A DNA stretch of 44,291 bases, taken from contig JAMPCH010000020.1 in NCBI GenBank assembly GCA_023666265.1, positions 1 to 44,291 of the forward strand. Reading direction: 5' to 3'. Made by a program: the position numbers and the translations under genes. This DNA comes from Roseburia sp. (GTDB taxonomy: Bacteria; Bacillota; Clostridia; Oscillospirales; Ruminococcaceae). This document shows positions 17,053 through 24,305 of the stretch, piece after piece (position 1 is the stretch's first letter; each line of letters starts with the position of its first letter). The notes beneath the pieces were generated by a model. It made no database searches and was not told the origin of the DNA. It was given only the letters and a program-made list of their open reading frames with translations.

Positions 17053-17394
17053 TTAGGGAAGGCGCGGCTCGAGCGCGGCTAAGAGCGCCTTTAAAAGCTC
17101 GGCGAGCTTTTCGCGCTCCTCGGGCGAAAAGTCGTCGAAAAGGCGCGAGAGCGCCTTTTCCTCGGCGGAGACGGCGGGCGAGGGGTTTTTCTTCTCGTTC
17201 GTCAGCTCGGCGATATAGTCGAGGCTCACGCCGTAATACTTCGCGAGGGCGATCGCCCGCTCAAAGGGGATCTCCGCGTGACCGAGCTCATACTTCCCGT
17301 AATGCTGAGACGACGTCCCGAGATAGTCCGCGAGCTCTTGTTGGGTCTTATCGCTGTCCTCGCGGAGGTCCTTTATCCTGTGATATTTAGCCAT
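17053..17394 (-). CDS. XRE-family transcriptional regulator
   Basis: This 113-residue protein has an N-terminal Cro/C1-type helix-turn-helix (KTQQELADYLGTSSQHYGKY, then ELGHAEIPFERAIALAKYYG) and an extended charged C-terminal tail with a helical EEREKLAELLKALLAAL end. The start ATG 17394 is chosen over an in-frame GTG three codons upstream because AAGAGGTG is 6 nt before it. A TACAAT -10 lies at 17417-17422 but its -35 is poor. Such short XRE proteins with a dimerising tail often control nearby accessory genes. The target here is unknown. Confidence 0.85.
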   Translation of the reverse strand: MAKYHRIKDLREDSDKTQQELADYLGTSSQHYGKYELGHAEIPFERAIALAKYYGVSLDYIAELTNEKKNPSPAVSAEEKALSRLFDDFSPEEREKLAELLKALLAALEPRLP

Positions 17395-17450
17395 ATATGA
17401 CACCTCTTTTTTGTTTATTGTACCATATTGAATTGAAAAGTATTGACTTT

Positions 17451-17497
17451 TGTGTCGAATTAGGTTGTAATAAATTTAAAGGGTCTAATTCGGTACA
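17451..17497. promoter_or_regulatory. Imperfect inverted repeat between the XRE and SLOG genes
   Basis: TGTGTCGAATTAG (17451-17463) faces CTAATTCGGTACA (17485-17497) with two mismatches. It lies upstream of the XRE gene promoter region and after the SLOG stop. It could be an operator; no U-tail is seen, so it is not an obvious terminator. Confidence 0.4.
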
Positions 17498-17512
17498 AAA
17501 GAAGGCGCTGGT

Positions 17513-17950
17513 TTATCCCCGTTTGAGCGTCGCGAGGTTGATAACGGTTTTCCCCTTTCTTCGCGCCAGCTCCGTAAATTTCGCCGCTCCGCCGAAGGAG
17601 TACGTAATATAAGAGATCACGGTATCCGACTGTTCCACCATAAAACGGTTTCGATAGCTGATCGCGTACCGCTTCGGGATCAACTTAATCCCCTCGGGGA
17701 ATACGGTCGGAAGTTCGCCGGGGGCGCGTTCGCGGTCGGGTAAATACGCAAGCACGGTATAACAGCGGATCGACGGGTATTCCGCGCTTAACTCATAAAG
17801 CGCCGAGGTCGCCATTCGGTCGAAGCTCCCGTGATTTCCGACATAAAAGAGATCGGCTCCCCGCGTTTCGATCAGCTCGCGAAGCACGTCCTTGAGCCGA
17901 TCGCGAAGCGACGAAGGCGCGTCGCGGTGTCCGAAAAAGGTACAAGTCAT
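17513..17950 (-). CDS. SLOG-family (DprA/LOG-like Rossmann) protein, predicted nucleotide-ligand sensor
   Basis: This 145-residue protein begins TCTFFGHRDAPSSLRDRLKD, has GADLFYVGNHGSFDRMATSA, and ends VISYITYSFGGAAKFTELAR followed by KGKTVINL. These are the motifs of the small SLOG proteins, Rossmann-like domains thought to bind nucleotide-derived ligands and often linked to mobile or defence loci. ATG 17950 has AGGTG 6 nt upstream, and a consensus promoter (17993-18021) precedes it. Divergent XRE genes sit on the other side of the promoter. No effector domain is fused. Function beyond the fold is not claimed. Confidence 0.75.
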   Translation of the reverse strand: MTCTFFGHRDAPSSLRDRLKDVLRELIETRGADLFYVGNHGSFDRMATSALYELSAEYPSIRCYTVLAYLPDRERAPGELPTVFPEGIKLIPKRYAISYRNRFMVEQSDTVISYITYSFGGAAKFTELARRKGKTVINLATLKRG

Positions 17951-17973
17951 AAAGCACCTGCTTCCTCGAATAT

Positions 17974-18009
17974 ATAAGCAATTCTTTATATTATTATAAT
18001 ATTGCTTAT
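17974..18009. promoter_or_regulatory. Palindromic operator candidate over the SLOG promoter
   Basis: ATAAGCAAT (17974-17982) and ATTGCTTAT (18001-18009) are perfect 9-bp inverted arms that straddle the -10 box (17993-17998) of the SLOG gene. Position suggests repressor control. Confidence 0.55.
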
Positions 18010-18021
18010 GAATTAAGTCAA
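17993..18021 (-). promoter_or_regulatory. Promoter of the SLOG gene
   Basis: On the minus strand: TTGACT (18016-18021), 17-nt spacer, TATAAT (17993-17998). Confidence 0.85.
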
Positions 18022-18052
18022 GTGCTTTATAATAATTACTGAATGATTTTTT

Positions 18053-18092
18053 CGTTTGCGGTATAATATTTCTTAGAAAAATACCGCAAACG
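18053..18092. promoter_or_regulatory. 12-bp palindromic operator overlapping the -10 of the tandem XRE genes
   Basis: CGTTTGCGGTAT (18053-18064) and ATACCGCAAACG (18081-18092) are a perfect inverted repeat with a 16-nt spacer. The left arm overlaps a TATAAT (18062-18067) and the right arm ends 11 nt before the first XRE start. The -35 is weak. This is the expected layout for autorepression. Confidence 0.7.
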
Positions 18093-18103
18093 GGGGATCG
18101 AAA

Positions 18104-18382
18104 ATGGGGAAAGAGGTCGCTTTTAAAAATCGAGATCGGTTTATTCAGATCGGGATCGCGATCGCCGCATTAAGAAGGATTCGCGGAATGTCGCAAGAGG
18201 AGTTGTCCGCCAAGGCGGGGATCAGCCGTTCTCTTTTGAGCCTAATCGAAGCGCCGAACGCCGCGCACGGTTTTTCCCTAGAGGTGTTGTTTGATTTGGC
18301 GGACGCGCTCGATGTAGAAGCGGTCGATTTAATCAACGCTTCCATGTTTCCCGATTCGATTTTGAATAAAAAATCGAAATAA
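18104..18382 (+). CDS. XRE-family regulator, first of a tandem pair
   Basis: This 92-residue protein is almost entirely a helix-turn-helix domain. It has RDRFIQIGIAIAALRRIRGM, then SQEELSAKAGISRSLLSLIE as the DNA-binding helices, and HGFSLEVLFDLADALDV as the last helices. It is about two-thirds identical by eye to the next gene, so the pair arose by tandem duplication. The recognition helix differs (ISRSLLSLIEAPN against ISRTLLGKIEAPN), suggesting different operator preference. A 12-bp palindrome overlaps its promoter. Targets are unknown; autoregulation and control of the divergent SLOG gene are plausible. Confidence 0.85.
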   Translation: MGKEVAFKNRDRFIQIGIAIAALRRIRGMSQEELSAKAGISRSLLSLIEAPNAAHGFSLEVLFDLADALDVEAVDLINASMFPDSILNKKSK

Positions 18383-18403
18383 TGAGATTCGGAGACAGCA
18401 GAC

Positions 18404-18682
18404 ATGAATAAACCCGTATCTTTTAAAAACTGCGACCGATTTATCCAACTCGGGATCGCGATCTCGTCCTTACGGCGAATCCGGGGACTGTCGCAGGAAA
18501 AGCTCGCCGAAAAAGCGAATATCAGCAGAACTTTACTCGGCAAGATCGAAGCGCCGAATTTAGCGCACGGCTTTTCTTTGGAAGTATTTTTTGACATCGC
18601 CGACGCGTTGGACGTAGCGCCCGAGGCGCTGATTACCGCTTCTCAATTTTCGGAAAGCATTATCGGCGGGAAAAAGAAATAA
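18404..18682 (+). CDS. XRE-family regulator, second of a tandem pair
   Basis: This is a 92-residue paralogue of the preceding gene, 21 nt downstream and co-transcribed. The helix-turn-helix is SQEKLAEKANISRTLLGKIE, with the same APN-x2-AHGFSLEV stretch following. The C-terminus (SESIIGGKKK) diverges from the sister. There is no separate promoter, and a strong terminator follows at 18689. Two regulators of the same size could heterodimerise. Function is otherwise unknown. Confidence 0.85.
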   Translation: MNKPVSFKNCDRFIQLGIAISSLRRIRGLSQEKLAEKANISRTLLGKIEAPNLAHGFSLEVFFDIADALDVAPEALITASQFSESIIGGKKK

Positions 18683-18688
18683 AAAAGC

Positions 18689-18727
18689 GGCGCTCCGTTC
18701 CTCGCGAAACGGAGCGCCCGATTTTAT
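18689..18727 (+). terminator. Terminator after the tandem XRE genes
   Basis: GGCGCTCCGTT (18689-18699) pairs with AACGGAGCGCC (18708-18718), an 11-bp perfect stem, followed by the short T-rich CGATTTTATT. Confidence 0.9.
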
Positions 18728-18788
18728 TCCCCTACTTCCTCGTCACCCACACCCGCATTTCCCCTTCTCCGCGGTTTCCCCAAGTATA
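18728..18788 (-). pseudogene. Duplicated 3' end of the GH127 gene (61-bp direct repeat, copy 1)
   Basis: These 61 bases match 19933-19993 with three mismatches. On the minus strand they encode the last 18 residues of the GH127 protein (ending EGEMRVWVTRK) and its stop codon. No upstream part of the gene is present. Together with copy 2 it brackets the lipoprotein gene. Confidence 0.9.
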
Positions 18789-18798
18789 GGCTTTTGTG

Positions 18799-18827
18799 TT
18801 GACATTTGAACAATTTTGATGTAAAAT
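18799..18827 (+). promoter_or_regulatory. Promoter of the lipoprotein gene
   Basis: TTGACA (18799-18804), 17-nt spacer, TAAAAT (18822-18827). The -35 begins 11 nt after the direct repeat ends. Confidence 0.8.
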
Positions 18828-18886
18828 GATAAGCGAAGCAAATTTAATTCGATCATATATTACTTAGAAAGATACGGTACAATACA

Positions 18887-19858
18887 ATGAATAAAAAATC
18901 CATTTTTACGGTTCTTTTATCCCTTTTCGTTTTATCCTCCTGCGTCGGTCAGACCGAAGTCTCACGGGAAACGGCAACTGAAAGCGAAACAGCGATCATT
19001 TCCGAGAACGATACCGAGCCGTCTCAAGCACCCGAATCGGAGAGCGAGACCATTCCGATCGAGGCGACCGTCCCCGAGGAAACGACCCCGGCGGAAGAAA
19101 CTAAGCCTTTCTTTTCAAGTGAGGAGGACGAGGCGGCGTTCGCCATGCTGGGAGATTATCACGCGAAACACACGACTTATCCCTCCAAACACGTGGAGTT
19201 ACATATCAGCGATGAAAGCTGGAAAAAGTCGGAGGACTACGAGTTATTCCGAGAATATTTTTTCGGCATATGGGAAAAGGAACAGCCGCAGTCATGGGAA
19301 ACGCCGCTTATCATAGACGATTCGGAGAAGGATTGGTTCGCCGAGAATTGGCGGGCGTATGTCTTTTTTGATTTTTATAAGGTCGGTGAAGATGTTCTCG
19401 TCTTTCAAGGCGGTAATTTTGGGGGAGGTATGCTGTATTGGCTAAGTAAAAACGAGCCGGATATTTTATATGCGGCGGACGGCGCTCCCGGAGAGTCTCC
19501 AAACGCAATCTATACTGACGGAGACGGTTTCCCTTACGTATGGGTCTATCACAAAAGCGACGCCGAACCGAACGAACCGCAAAACAATTATTTAAGCATA
19601 TACCGTCTCAGGGAAATGGCGAAAAAGCACGGGATCGATTACAGTCTGCTGGTTGACTTTGAATGGAATAAGGAGAATATAATATATTATCATGACGACA
19701 GATTTTATTTTAATCCCATGTATCTGGTTTCCGAGACGGATGATCGGATCGAGATCGCAACGCAGGTAGGCGGCGATTTTTCCGTTGCCATAAATATTCG
19801 GGTCATTCTCCAAAGGACGGACGGCGAGTGGACAAGAGAGGTCGTTTCGGTAGAATAA
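18887..19858 (+). CDS. Hypothetical lipoprotein
   Basis: This 323-residue protein has a lipoprotein signal: MNKKSIFTVLLSLFVLSSC, lipobox LSSC with Cys19 as the likely lipidation site. Residues 20-75 are a Thr/Glu/Pro/Ser-rich spacer. A globular part (about 80-323) rich in aromatic and acidic residues follows, e.g. WLSKNEPDILYAADGAPGES and NYLSIYRLREMAKKHGIDYS. No family is recognised. It has its own promoter, a shared terminator downstream, and is bracketed by 61-bp direct repeats, so it looks like a single-gene insertion. The ribosome site is weak (GATACGGTAC). Confidence 0.8.
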   Translation: MNKKSIFTVLLSLFVLSSCVGQTEVSRETATESETAIISENDTEPSQAPESESETIPIEATVPEETTPAEETKPFFSSEEDEAAFAMLGDYHAKHTTYPSKHVELHISDESWKKSEDYELFREYFFGIWEKEQPQSWETPLIIDDSEKDWFAENWRAYVFFDFYKVGEDVLVFQGGNFGGGMLYWLSKNEPDILYAADGAPGESPNAIYTDGDGFPYVWVYHKSDAEPNEPQNNYLSIYRLREMAKKHGIDYSLLVDFEWNKENIIYYHDDRFYFNPMYLVSETDDRIEIATQVGGDFSVAINIRVILQRTDGEWTREVVSVE

Positions 19859-19888
19859 ACACGGCTTTGTGTCGATTTTATTTGGTTA

Positions 19889-19925
19889 AAAAGGGTACTC
19901 CGATCACCGATCGGAATACCCTTTT
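19889..19925. terminator. Bidirectional terminator between lipoprotein and GH127 genes
   Basis: AAAAGGGTACTCCGATC faces GATCGGAATACCCTTTT (one C-A mismatch, 3-nt loop). A-rich and T-rich edges allow termination in both directions between these convergent genes. Confidence 0.9.
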
Positions 19926-19932
19926 CTCTTTC

Positions 19933-19993
19933 TCCCCTACTTCCTCGTCACCCATACCCGCATTTCCCCTTCTCCGCGATTGCCCCAAGTATA
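19933..19993. repeat. 61-bp direct repeat, copy 2 (native 3' end of GH127 gene)
   Basis: This is the original copy inside the GH127 coding region, including its stop (19937-19939). It is aligned with 18728-18788 at a fixed offset of 1205 bp, with three mismatches. Confidence 0.9.
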
Positions 19994-21853
19994 ATACGGG
20001 ACGGCGGTAAGGGTCACGGGGGTCTCCTCGGGCTTCGCCATACTGTAAAGCCCGTCGAAGGACTTCTCGCGAACGCCCTTCAGCGTGAGCGGGACCGTCC
20101 CGCCGAGGAGGTCGGGGCGATACGCCCCGACCTCGATCGGCGCGCCGTCGTCCGCCCGGAGCGAAAGCACGTCCCCGCCGTTGTCCGCGCCCTCGAAGCA
20201 GTAGACGAGCGGACCGCGCCGAACGGCGACCGCGCCCGTATTCTCGGCGATCCTCGGCGACGGATAGACGAAGCTCGCGCGGTCGTCGAGTTTAAGCTCG
20301 ATCACGTCCCCGCTCTCGATCCTTCCCAAAATCAAATAACCGTTAGTCGGGGTCGTCTCGAGCCTCTCGCCGTTCACCGCGAGGGAGAAGGTCTCGCTCC
20401 ACCCGGGGACGCGGATCGCGAGGGCTTTCCCGCCGACCCTCACCCGATAGCGGATCAGGAAGTCGTAGGGATAGCCCGTCTCACACATGAGCTCGAGCCC
20501 GTTCGCGAAGGCGACCTCGCCCGCCGCGTAGAGGTGACAATAGGCGGTCGTCTCCGACTCGCCGTAGGCGTACTTCCCGATCGACGAGATCGCCCGCGCG
20601 ATATTCGGCGGACAACAGGCGCAGGCGTACCACGCCGAGCGGGCGGGGCGGTCGTGCCAATGCGTCGCGGCGACCCCCGAGATCCCCGGGATCACCTCAA
20701 GCGGGTTGACGTAAAAAAAGCGCCTCCCGTCGAGCGACATACCCGCGAGGACGGTGTTATAAAACGCGGTCTCCATCACGTCGGCGTACTCGCCCCTCGC
20801 CTCGCTCTCGAGGAGCCGCGAGGCGAACATCATCAGCCCGACCGACGCGCAACTCTCGGCGTAGGCGGTATCGTTCGGGAGGTCATAGTCGACCGTGAAG
20901 GCTTCGCCGATCCCTGTCGAGCCGATCCCGCCCGTGACGTACATCCGCTTTCGCGTGATGCTTTCCCATAATCGATGACAGGCGGCGAGGAGCGCCGCGT
21001 CCTCCGTCTCGGCGGCGAGATCCGCCATACCCGTATAGAGATAGACGGCGCGGACGGCGTGACCGACCGCGTCCTTTTGCTCCCGTATAGGTGCAAAGCT
21101 CTGTTGATAGATCAGATCCTCGGGGTTATTCCCCCAGACCGTCCAGTCCCGCGCGGCGGCTTCTTTTTTATAAAAGTCGCGATCCGCGCCCCGCGCGTTG
21201 AGGAAATGCGCCGCGAGCTCGAGACAGCGCCGATCGCCCGAGGCGCGATAGAGCCGAAGGAGCGCCAGCTCGACCTCGGGGTGACCGGGATAGCCGCCGC
21301 GTTTCTCAGTGATAAAGCGTCGGTAGATATGCTCGGCGTTTTTGAGCATGACGTTTAAGAGGCGGGCCTTACCCGTGACCTCGTGATAGGCGACCGCCGC
21401 CTCCATAAGGTGACCCGCGCAGTACAGCTCATGCCCCTCGAGGAGGTTCGTCCAGCGCTTTTCGCGATCGTCGATCGTAAAGCGGGTATTGAGATAGCCG
21501 TCCTCGTCCTGCGCCGACGCGATCAGCTCGATCAGCTCGTCGACCCGCGCCTCGAGCGCCGCGTCGGGAAAGACCGCGAGCGAATACGCCGCCGCCTCGA
21601 TCCATTTCGCCGCGTCGCTGTCTTGAAAGACCATACCGTAAAAGCCGTCGCCCTTGTCGCCGCCCGCGAGGACGCTCGCCGCGTTGCGGAAATTCGCGAA
21701 AACGTGGCTTTTTTCCGCGCCGTCCGCCTCGTCGCGAAGCACGCGGTATTGATAGGGGATGACCTCGTCCTTGACGAGCGCCTGATAGCGGCGGATAAAG
21801 CCCTCGGCGGGGCGGTAAGCGTGGATATCGATCGGTTTTTGGAGCTTTTTCAT
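19937..21853 (-). CDS. GH127 beta-L-arabinofuranosidase (DUF1680 family)
   Basis: This 638-residue glycoside hydrolase has a catalytic (alpha/alpha)6 barrel at about 1-430 followed by beta-sandwich domains. All key residues of the characterised GH127 enzyme are in place with matching spacing: acid/base E317 (GSTGIGEAFT), zinc ligand E333 and C335 (AYAESCASVG), nucleophile C413 and C414 (YACACCPPNIAR). It should release L-arabinofuranose from plant arabinan or hydroxyproline-linked sugars. No signal peptide, so it acts in the cytoplasm on imported oligosaccharides. A consensus promoter lies at 21901-21929. No transporter gene is adjacent. Confidence 0.92.
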   Translation of the reverse strand: MKKLQKPIDIHAYRPAEGFIRRYQALVKDEVIPYQYRVLRDEADGAEKSHVFANFRNAASVLAGGDKGDGFYGMVFQDSDAAKWIEAAAYSLAVFPDAALEARVDELIELIASAQDEDGYLNTRFTIDDREKRWTNLLEGHELYCAGHLMEAAVAYHEVTGKARLLNVMLKNAEHIYRRFITEKRGGYPGHPEVELALLRLYRASGDRRCLELAAHFLNARGADRDFYKKEAAARDWTVWGNNPEDLIYQQSFAPIREQKDAVGHAVRAVYLYTGMADLAAETEDAALLAACHRLWESITRKRMYVTGGIGSTGIGEAFTVDYDLPNDTAYAESCASVGLMMFASRLLESEARGEYADVMETAFYNTVLAGMSLDGRRFFYVNPLEVIPGISGVAATHWHDRPARSAWYACACCPPNIARAISSIGKYAYGESETTAYCHLYAAGEVAFANGLELMCETGYPYDFLIRYRVRVGGKALAIRVPGWSETFSLAVNGERLETTPTNGYLILGRIESGDVIELKLDDRASFVYPSPRIAENTGAVAVRRGPLVYCFEGADNGGDVLSLRADDGAPIEVGAYRPDLLGGTVPLTLKGVREKSFDGLYSMAKPEETPVTLTAVPYYTWGNRGEGEMRVWVTRK

Positions 21854-21883
21854 AACGGTGTTCCTCTTCCTTCCGTGTTGTGG

Positions 21884-21910
21884 GTGTTATTGCTGATGAT
21901 ATTATAACAC
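21884..21910. promoter_or_regulatory. Inverted repeat at the GH127 promoter
   Basis: GTGTTAT (21884-21890) and ATAACAC (21904-21910) flank the start region and overlap the -10. It is a possible operator for a sugar-responsive repressor. Confidence 0.4.
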
Positions 21911-21929
21911 GGATTTTGGGGGAGGTCAA
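21901..21929 (-). promoter_or_regulatory. Promoter of the GH127 gene
   Basis: Minus strand: TTGACC (21924-21929), 17-nt spacer, TATAAT (21901-21906). Confidence 0.82.
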
Positions 21930-22661
21930 GGGGAGGGGGTGAGGTTTATTTTTGGGGAAGGGGTATTTTGGGGTGGTTTTCGTTCCTTTTTATAATAAGT
22001 GAGGATTTGAGAGATCGTGGGGGTTGTTTCTTTTGCCGATTGAGACGAGAAGGTCTTTTGGGGCAGATATTAAGGTGTGAAAGCTTTCGTCCCTTTTTCC
22101 AAAAAGAGAAATTTTAATAAATTGTAGCAATTTTTTTGCCACTTTGCCCTTCCAAAGTGGCGCAAAGTCGCCCTCGCGGAAATGTCCTCAGCCCGTTTAA
22201 GGGCTTTCCGAACTTATATGCCCTTAAACGGGGTCGGACGGTTTCCGCTCGGGGGATTTTACTAAGGGGGAAGTTTTTGCTTACCTGTTTCGGCTCTTGT
22301 TTTTTTGGCTAGCGGAACTTACGAGATCACCTACACACCCGCGACGGTTCGGGCTTAAATTTTATAATGATACCCTCTTGGGATGTTCCTTCTGCGCCCT
22401 CTACATCAAGCCCATAGGACGTTTACACAAACCACATTATAGAACCGGTTTAGACTTGGTTCTCTAGACATTTCCTCTCGTTTTTACTTCAGATTTCTTT
22501 CAACTCCTCCCAGCCCCTATTCCCGGGTGTTAGGTGGGCGGGGTTCCGTTTTTTTATAAATAAAGTAATCTTAAAACATTTACCGCAATTTCCCAAAACC
22601 GCGCTTATTGAGAAAGGAACGAAAAATTTCACATTATAGCGCCTTCCCCAAAAAACGCCCC
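21930..22661. other. 730-bp non-coding spacer with large palindromes
   Basis: No open frame with a ribosome site is seen. It contains a 9-bp hairpin GCCACTTTG/CAAAGTGGC (22138-22161) next to a T7 run, and a long two-tier hairpin at 22176-22248. Inner arms of the latter are CCCGTTTAAGGGC and GCCCTTAAACGGG, perfect over 13 bp; outer arms are GCGGAAA and TTTCCGC. GAACC/GGTTC (about 22441-22461) is a weaker pair. I could not match it to RNase P, tmRNA or 6S RNA. It may be a decayed repeat cluster. Confidence 0.6.
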
Positions 22662-23312
22662 TCACACCAACTCCTCCCTTAGCCGCTCCAAGAGCCGCTT
22701 TTCGCGGCGCGAGACCTGTACCTGCGTCATACCGAGGCGCTTCCCCGTCTCACTCTGGGTCAGCCCCTTCCAGTACCGAAGGTAGATGAGCCGGCGATCC
22801 TCCGCGCCGAGGAGCGAGAGACATTGTCCGAGCGCGATCCGCTCCGCCGCCTTCGCCTGAGGCGGCTCGACGGGTAGGTCAAATTCCGAGCCGTCCTCGT
22901 CGCTCCCCGTGAGCGAGAGGGCGGGTCGGGCGGCGGAGATCGCCTCGGTCACGAGCTCGACGCTCACGCCGAAGCGCTCGGCGAGCTCGCCGAGCGTCGG
23001 GTCGCGCCCCTCGACAAGACGATCCTCGCGATAACGCGCGATCTTGAGCGAAAGCTCTTTTAGCCCTCGGCTCACCTTTACCGTCCCCCCGTCGCGAAAG
23101 AGCCGCTTGATCTCCCCGAGGATCACCGGGACGGCATAGGTCGAAAAGCGAAGCCCGCGCGTCTCGTCAAAGCCCTTCGCCGCCTTGACGAGACCGACGC
23201 ACCCCGCCGAATAAAGCTCCTCATACTCGATCCCCCGCCCGCGAAAGCGGTTCGCGAGAGAGTGGACAAGCCCGAGGTTTTCTTCAATGAATTGATCGCT
23301 CAGTCTGTTCAT
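22662..23312 (-). CDS. sigF: Forespore sigma factor SigF (SpoIIAC)
   Basis: This 216-residue sigma-70 family factor is encoded after spoIIAB, as in all endospore formers. Region 2 is seen in YEELYSAGCVGLVKAAKGFD and RFSTYAVPVILGEIKRLFRD, the sigma-F/G-type core. Region 4 ends LTQSETGKRLGMTQVQVSRR. It starts the forespore programme after asymmetric division when released by SpoIIAB. The ATG at 23312 lies 29 nt inside the end of spoIIAB, so translation is coupled; the ribosome site AAAAGGCTAAACGG is modest. SigG is the main alternative but the operon context favours SigF. Confidence 0.94.
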   Translation of the reverse strand: MNRLSDQFIEENLGLVHSLANRFRGRGIEYEELYSAGCVGLVKAAKGFDETRGLRFSTYAVPVILGEIKRLFRDGGTVKVSRGLKELSLKIARYREDRLVEGRDPTLGELAERFGVSVELVTEAISAARPALSLTGSDEDGSEFDLPVEPPQAKAAERIALGQCLSLLGAEDRRLIYLRYWKGLTQSETGKRLGMTQVQVSRREKRLLERLREELV

Positions 23313-23742
23313 TTCGTCCGTTTAGCCTTTTTATCATCGTGACCGTCGTTCCCCGCCCGACCGTGCTTCGCACGGAGAGCTGATCGGTAAAGCTCTCCAT
23401 GACCGCGAAGCCGAGACCGGCGCGCTCGGAATCGGGCGAGGTCGTAAAAAGCGGCTCTCTCGCCTTTTTTACGTCCTCGATCCCACAGCCGTTGTCCTTG
23501 ATCCGTATGTAAAGACCGTTATCGCCGACGATCCGAAGGAGGAGCGTGATCTCGCCGATCGTGTCGCGATAGGCGTGGACGATACAGTTCGTCACCGCCT
23601 CCGAGACCGCCGCCTTAATGTCGCTCAGCTCCTCGATCGTCGGGTCGAGCTGGGCGGCGAACGCCGAGACACACATCCGCGCGAGCGCTTCGTTCCGCGA
23701 ATAGCCCGCGATCGTCATTTTCATATAATTTTTTACTTCCAT
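23284..23742 (-). CDS. spoIIAB: Anti-sigma-F factor / serine kinase SpoIIAB
   Basis: This 152-residue GHKL-fold kinase binds and holds SigF and phosphorylates SpoIIAA. The ATP site boxes are present: EAVTNCIVHAY (N box), KDNGCGIEDVKKA (G1) and AGLGFAVMESF (G2). The start ATG 23742 (MEVKNYMKMTIAGYSRNEAL) is chosen over an upstream in-frame start because AAGGAAG precedes it and length then matches the family. It overlaps sigF by 29 nt but, unusually, is separated from spoIIAA by 115 nt of palindromic sequence. Confidence 0.94.
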   Translation of the reverse strand: MEVKNYMKMTIAGYSRNEALARMCVSAFAAQLDPTIEELSDIKAAVSEAVTNCIVHAYRDTIGEITLLLRIVGDNGLYIRIKDNGCGIEDVKKAREPLFTTSPDSERAGLGFAVMESFTDQLSVRSTVGRGTTVTMIKRLNGRNEQTERSIH

Positions 23743-23776
23743 ATCTTCATCTTCCTTTTTTATGGCAGGAGTGCGG

Positions 23777-23818
23777 GTCGCTTTGGGCGCTTGCGTCCTT
23801 GCAAGCGCTTGGGGCGAC
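23777..23818. repeat. Palindromic repeat inside the spoIIAA-spoIIAB spacer
   Basis: GCGCTTGC, loop GTCCTT, GCAAGCGC (23787-23808) sits inside GTCGC/GCGAC outer arms, followed by the TTGGGGCG word. It shares words with the repeat units at 25211-25297, 34631-34716 and 41248-41290. Confidence 0.75.
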
Positions 23819-23857
23819 ACCGCCATCGCCTCCGTGCGATTTGGTTATTTCAGGTTT

Positions 23858-24160
23858 CTACTTTTGTATCAGTCTCTCCAGCCCCGCGAGCGCGATCATC
23901 TTTTTAACCGGGGGCTTTGGGTTCGCGACGGCGAGCCGCCCGCCCCAGCCCGAGATCCGCTTTAGCCGCCCGAGGATCAGCCCGATCCCCGAGCTATCCA
24001 TAAAGTCCACGCCGCTAAAGTCGAGGATCAAGAGCCGGGGGACGGCGCGATCCAGCTCGCCGTCGATCGAGAACCGCATCTGCGCCGCCGAATGATGATC
24101 GATCTCTCCGCTCAGCCGCGCGAGGAGACGTTCGCCGTCGTTTATGATCTCAACCGCCAT
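23858..24160 (-). CDS. spoIIAA: Anti-anti-sigma factor SpoIIAA
   Basis: This 100-residue STAS protein, when unphosphorylated, displaces SigF from SpoIIAB. The phosphorylation loop is FMDSSGIGLILGR, with Ser57 equivalent to the B. subtilis target. The N-terminal strand EIINDGERLLARLSGEIDHH is typical. The ribosome site is AAAGGA 8 nt before the ATG. It heads the spoIIA operon; no sigma-H promoter was identified with confidence upstream. The gene order AA-AB-sigF is conserved. Confidence 0.94.
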   Translation of the reverse strand: MAVEIINDGERLLARLSGEIDHHSAAQMRFSIDGELDRAVPRLLILDFSGVDFMDSSGIGLILGRLKRISGWGGRLAVANPKPPVKKMIALAGLERLIQK

Positions 24161-24305
24161 TTTTTGTCATTCCTTTCTTTTCGCGCTTTTCGCGCGTAAA
24201 CCTTCCCTGTCCGAAATATTACCACGACCTCGCCGAGAAATTTGTCGGAAACGGAGGGGGAAAAGGAAAAATTTTTCGCCGCCTCCCTTTTTCGGCTCAT
24301 TCGGG

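Noticed and set aside
17440-17470. Plus-strand promoter (TTGACT, 17 nt, TGTAAT) running antisense into the SLOG gene
   Set aside because: The -10 is off consensus and the region is A/T-rich, so chance occurrence is likely.
22500-22560. G-quadruplex on the minus strand
   Set aside because: Only three clear G-runs with uneven spacing; not enough to support it.
19937-23312. Prophage or integrative element spanning the accessory genes
   Set aside because: No integrase, recombinase or phage structural gene and no att-like repeat other than the 61-bp pair around the lipoprotein gene.
24161-24241. Sigma-H promoter for the spoIIA operon
   Set aside because: AGGGAAGG-like words occur, but no properly spaced -10 could be defended.
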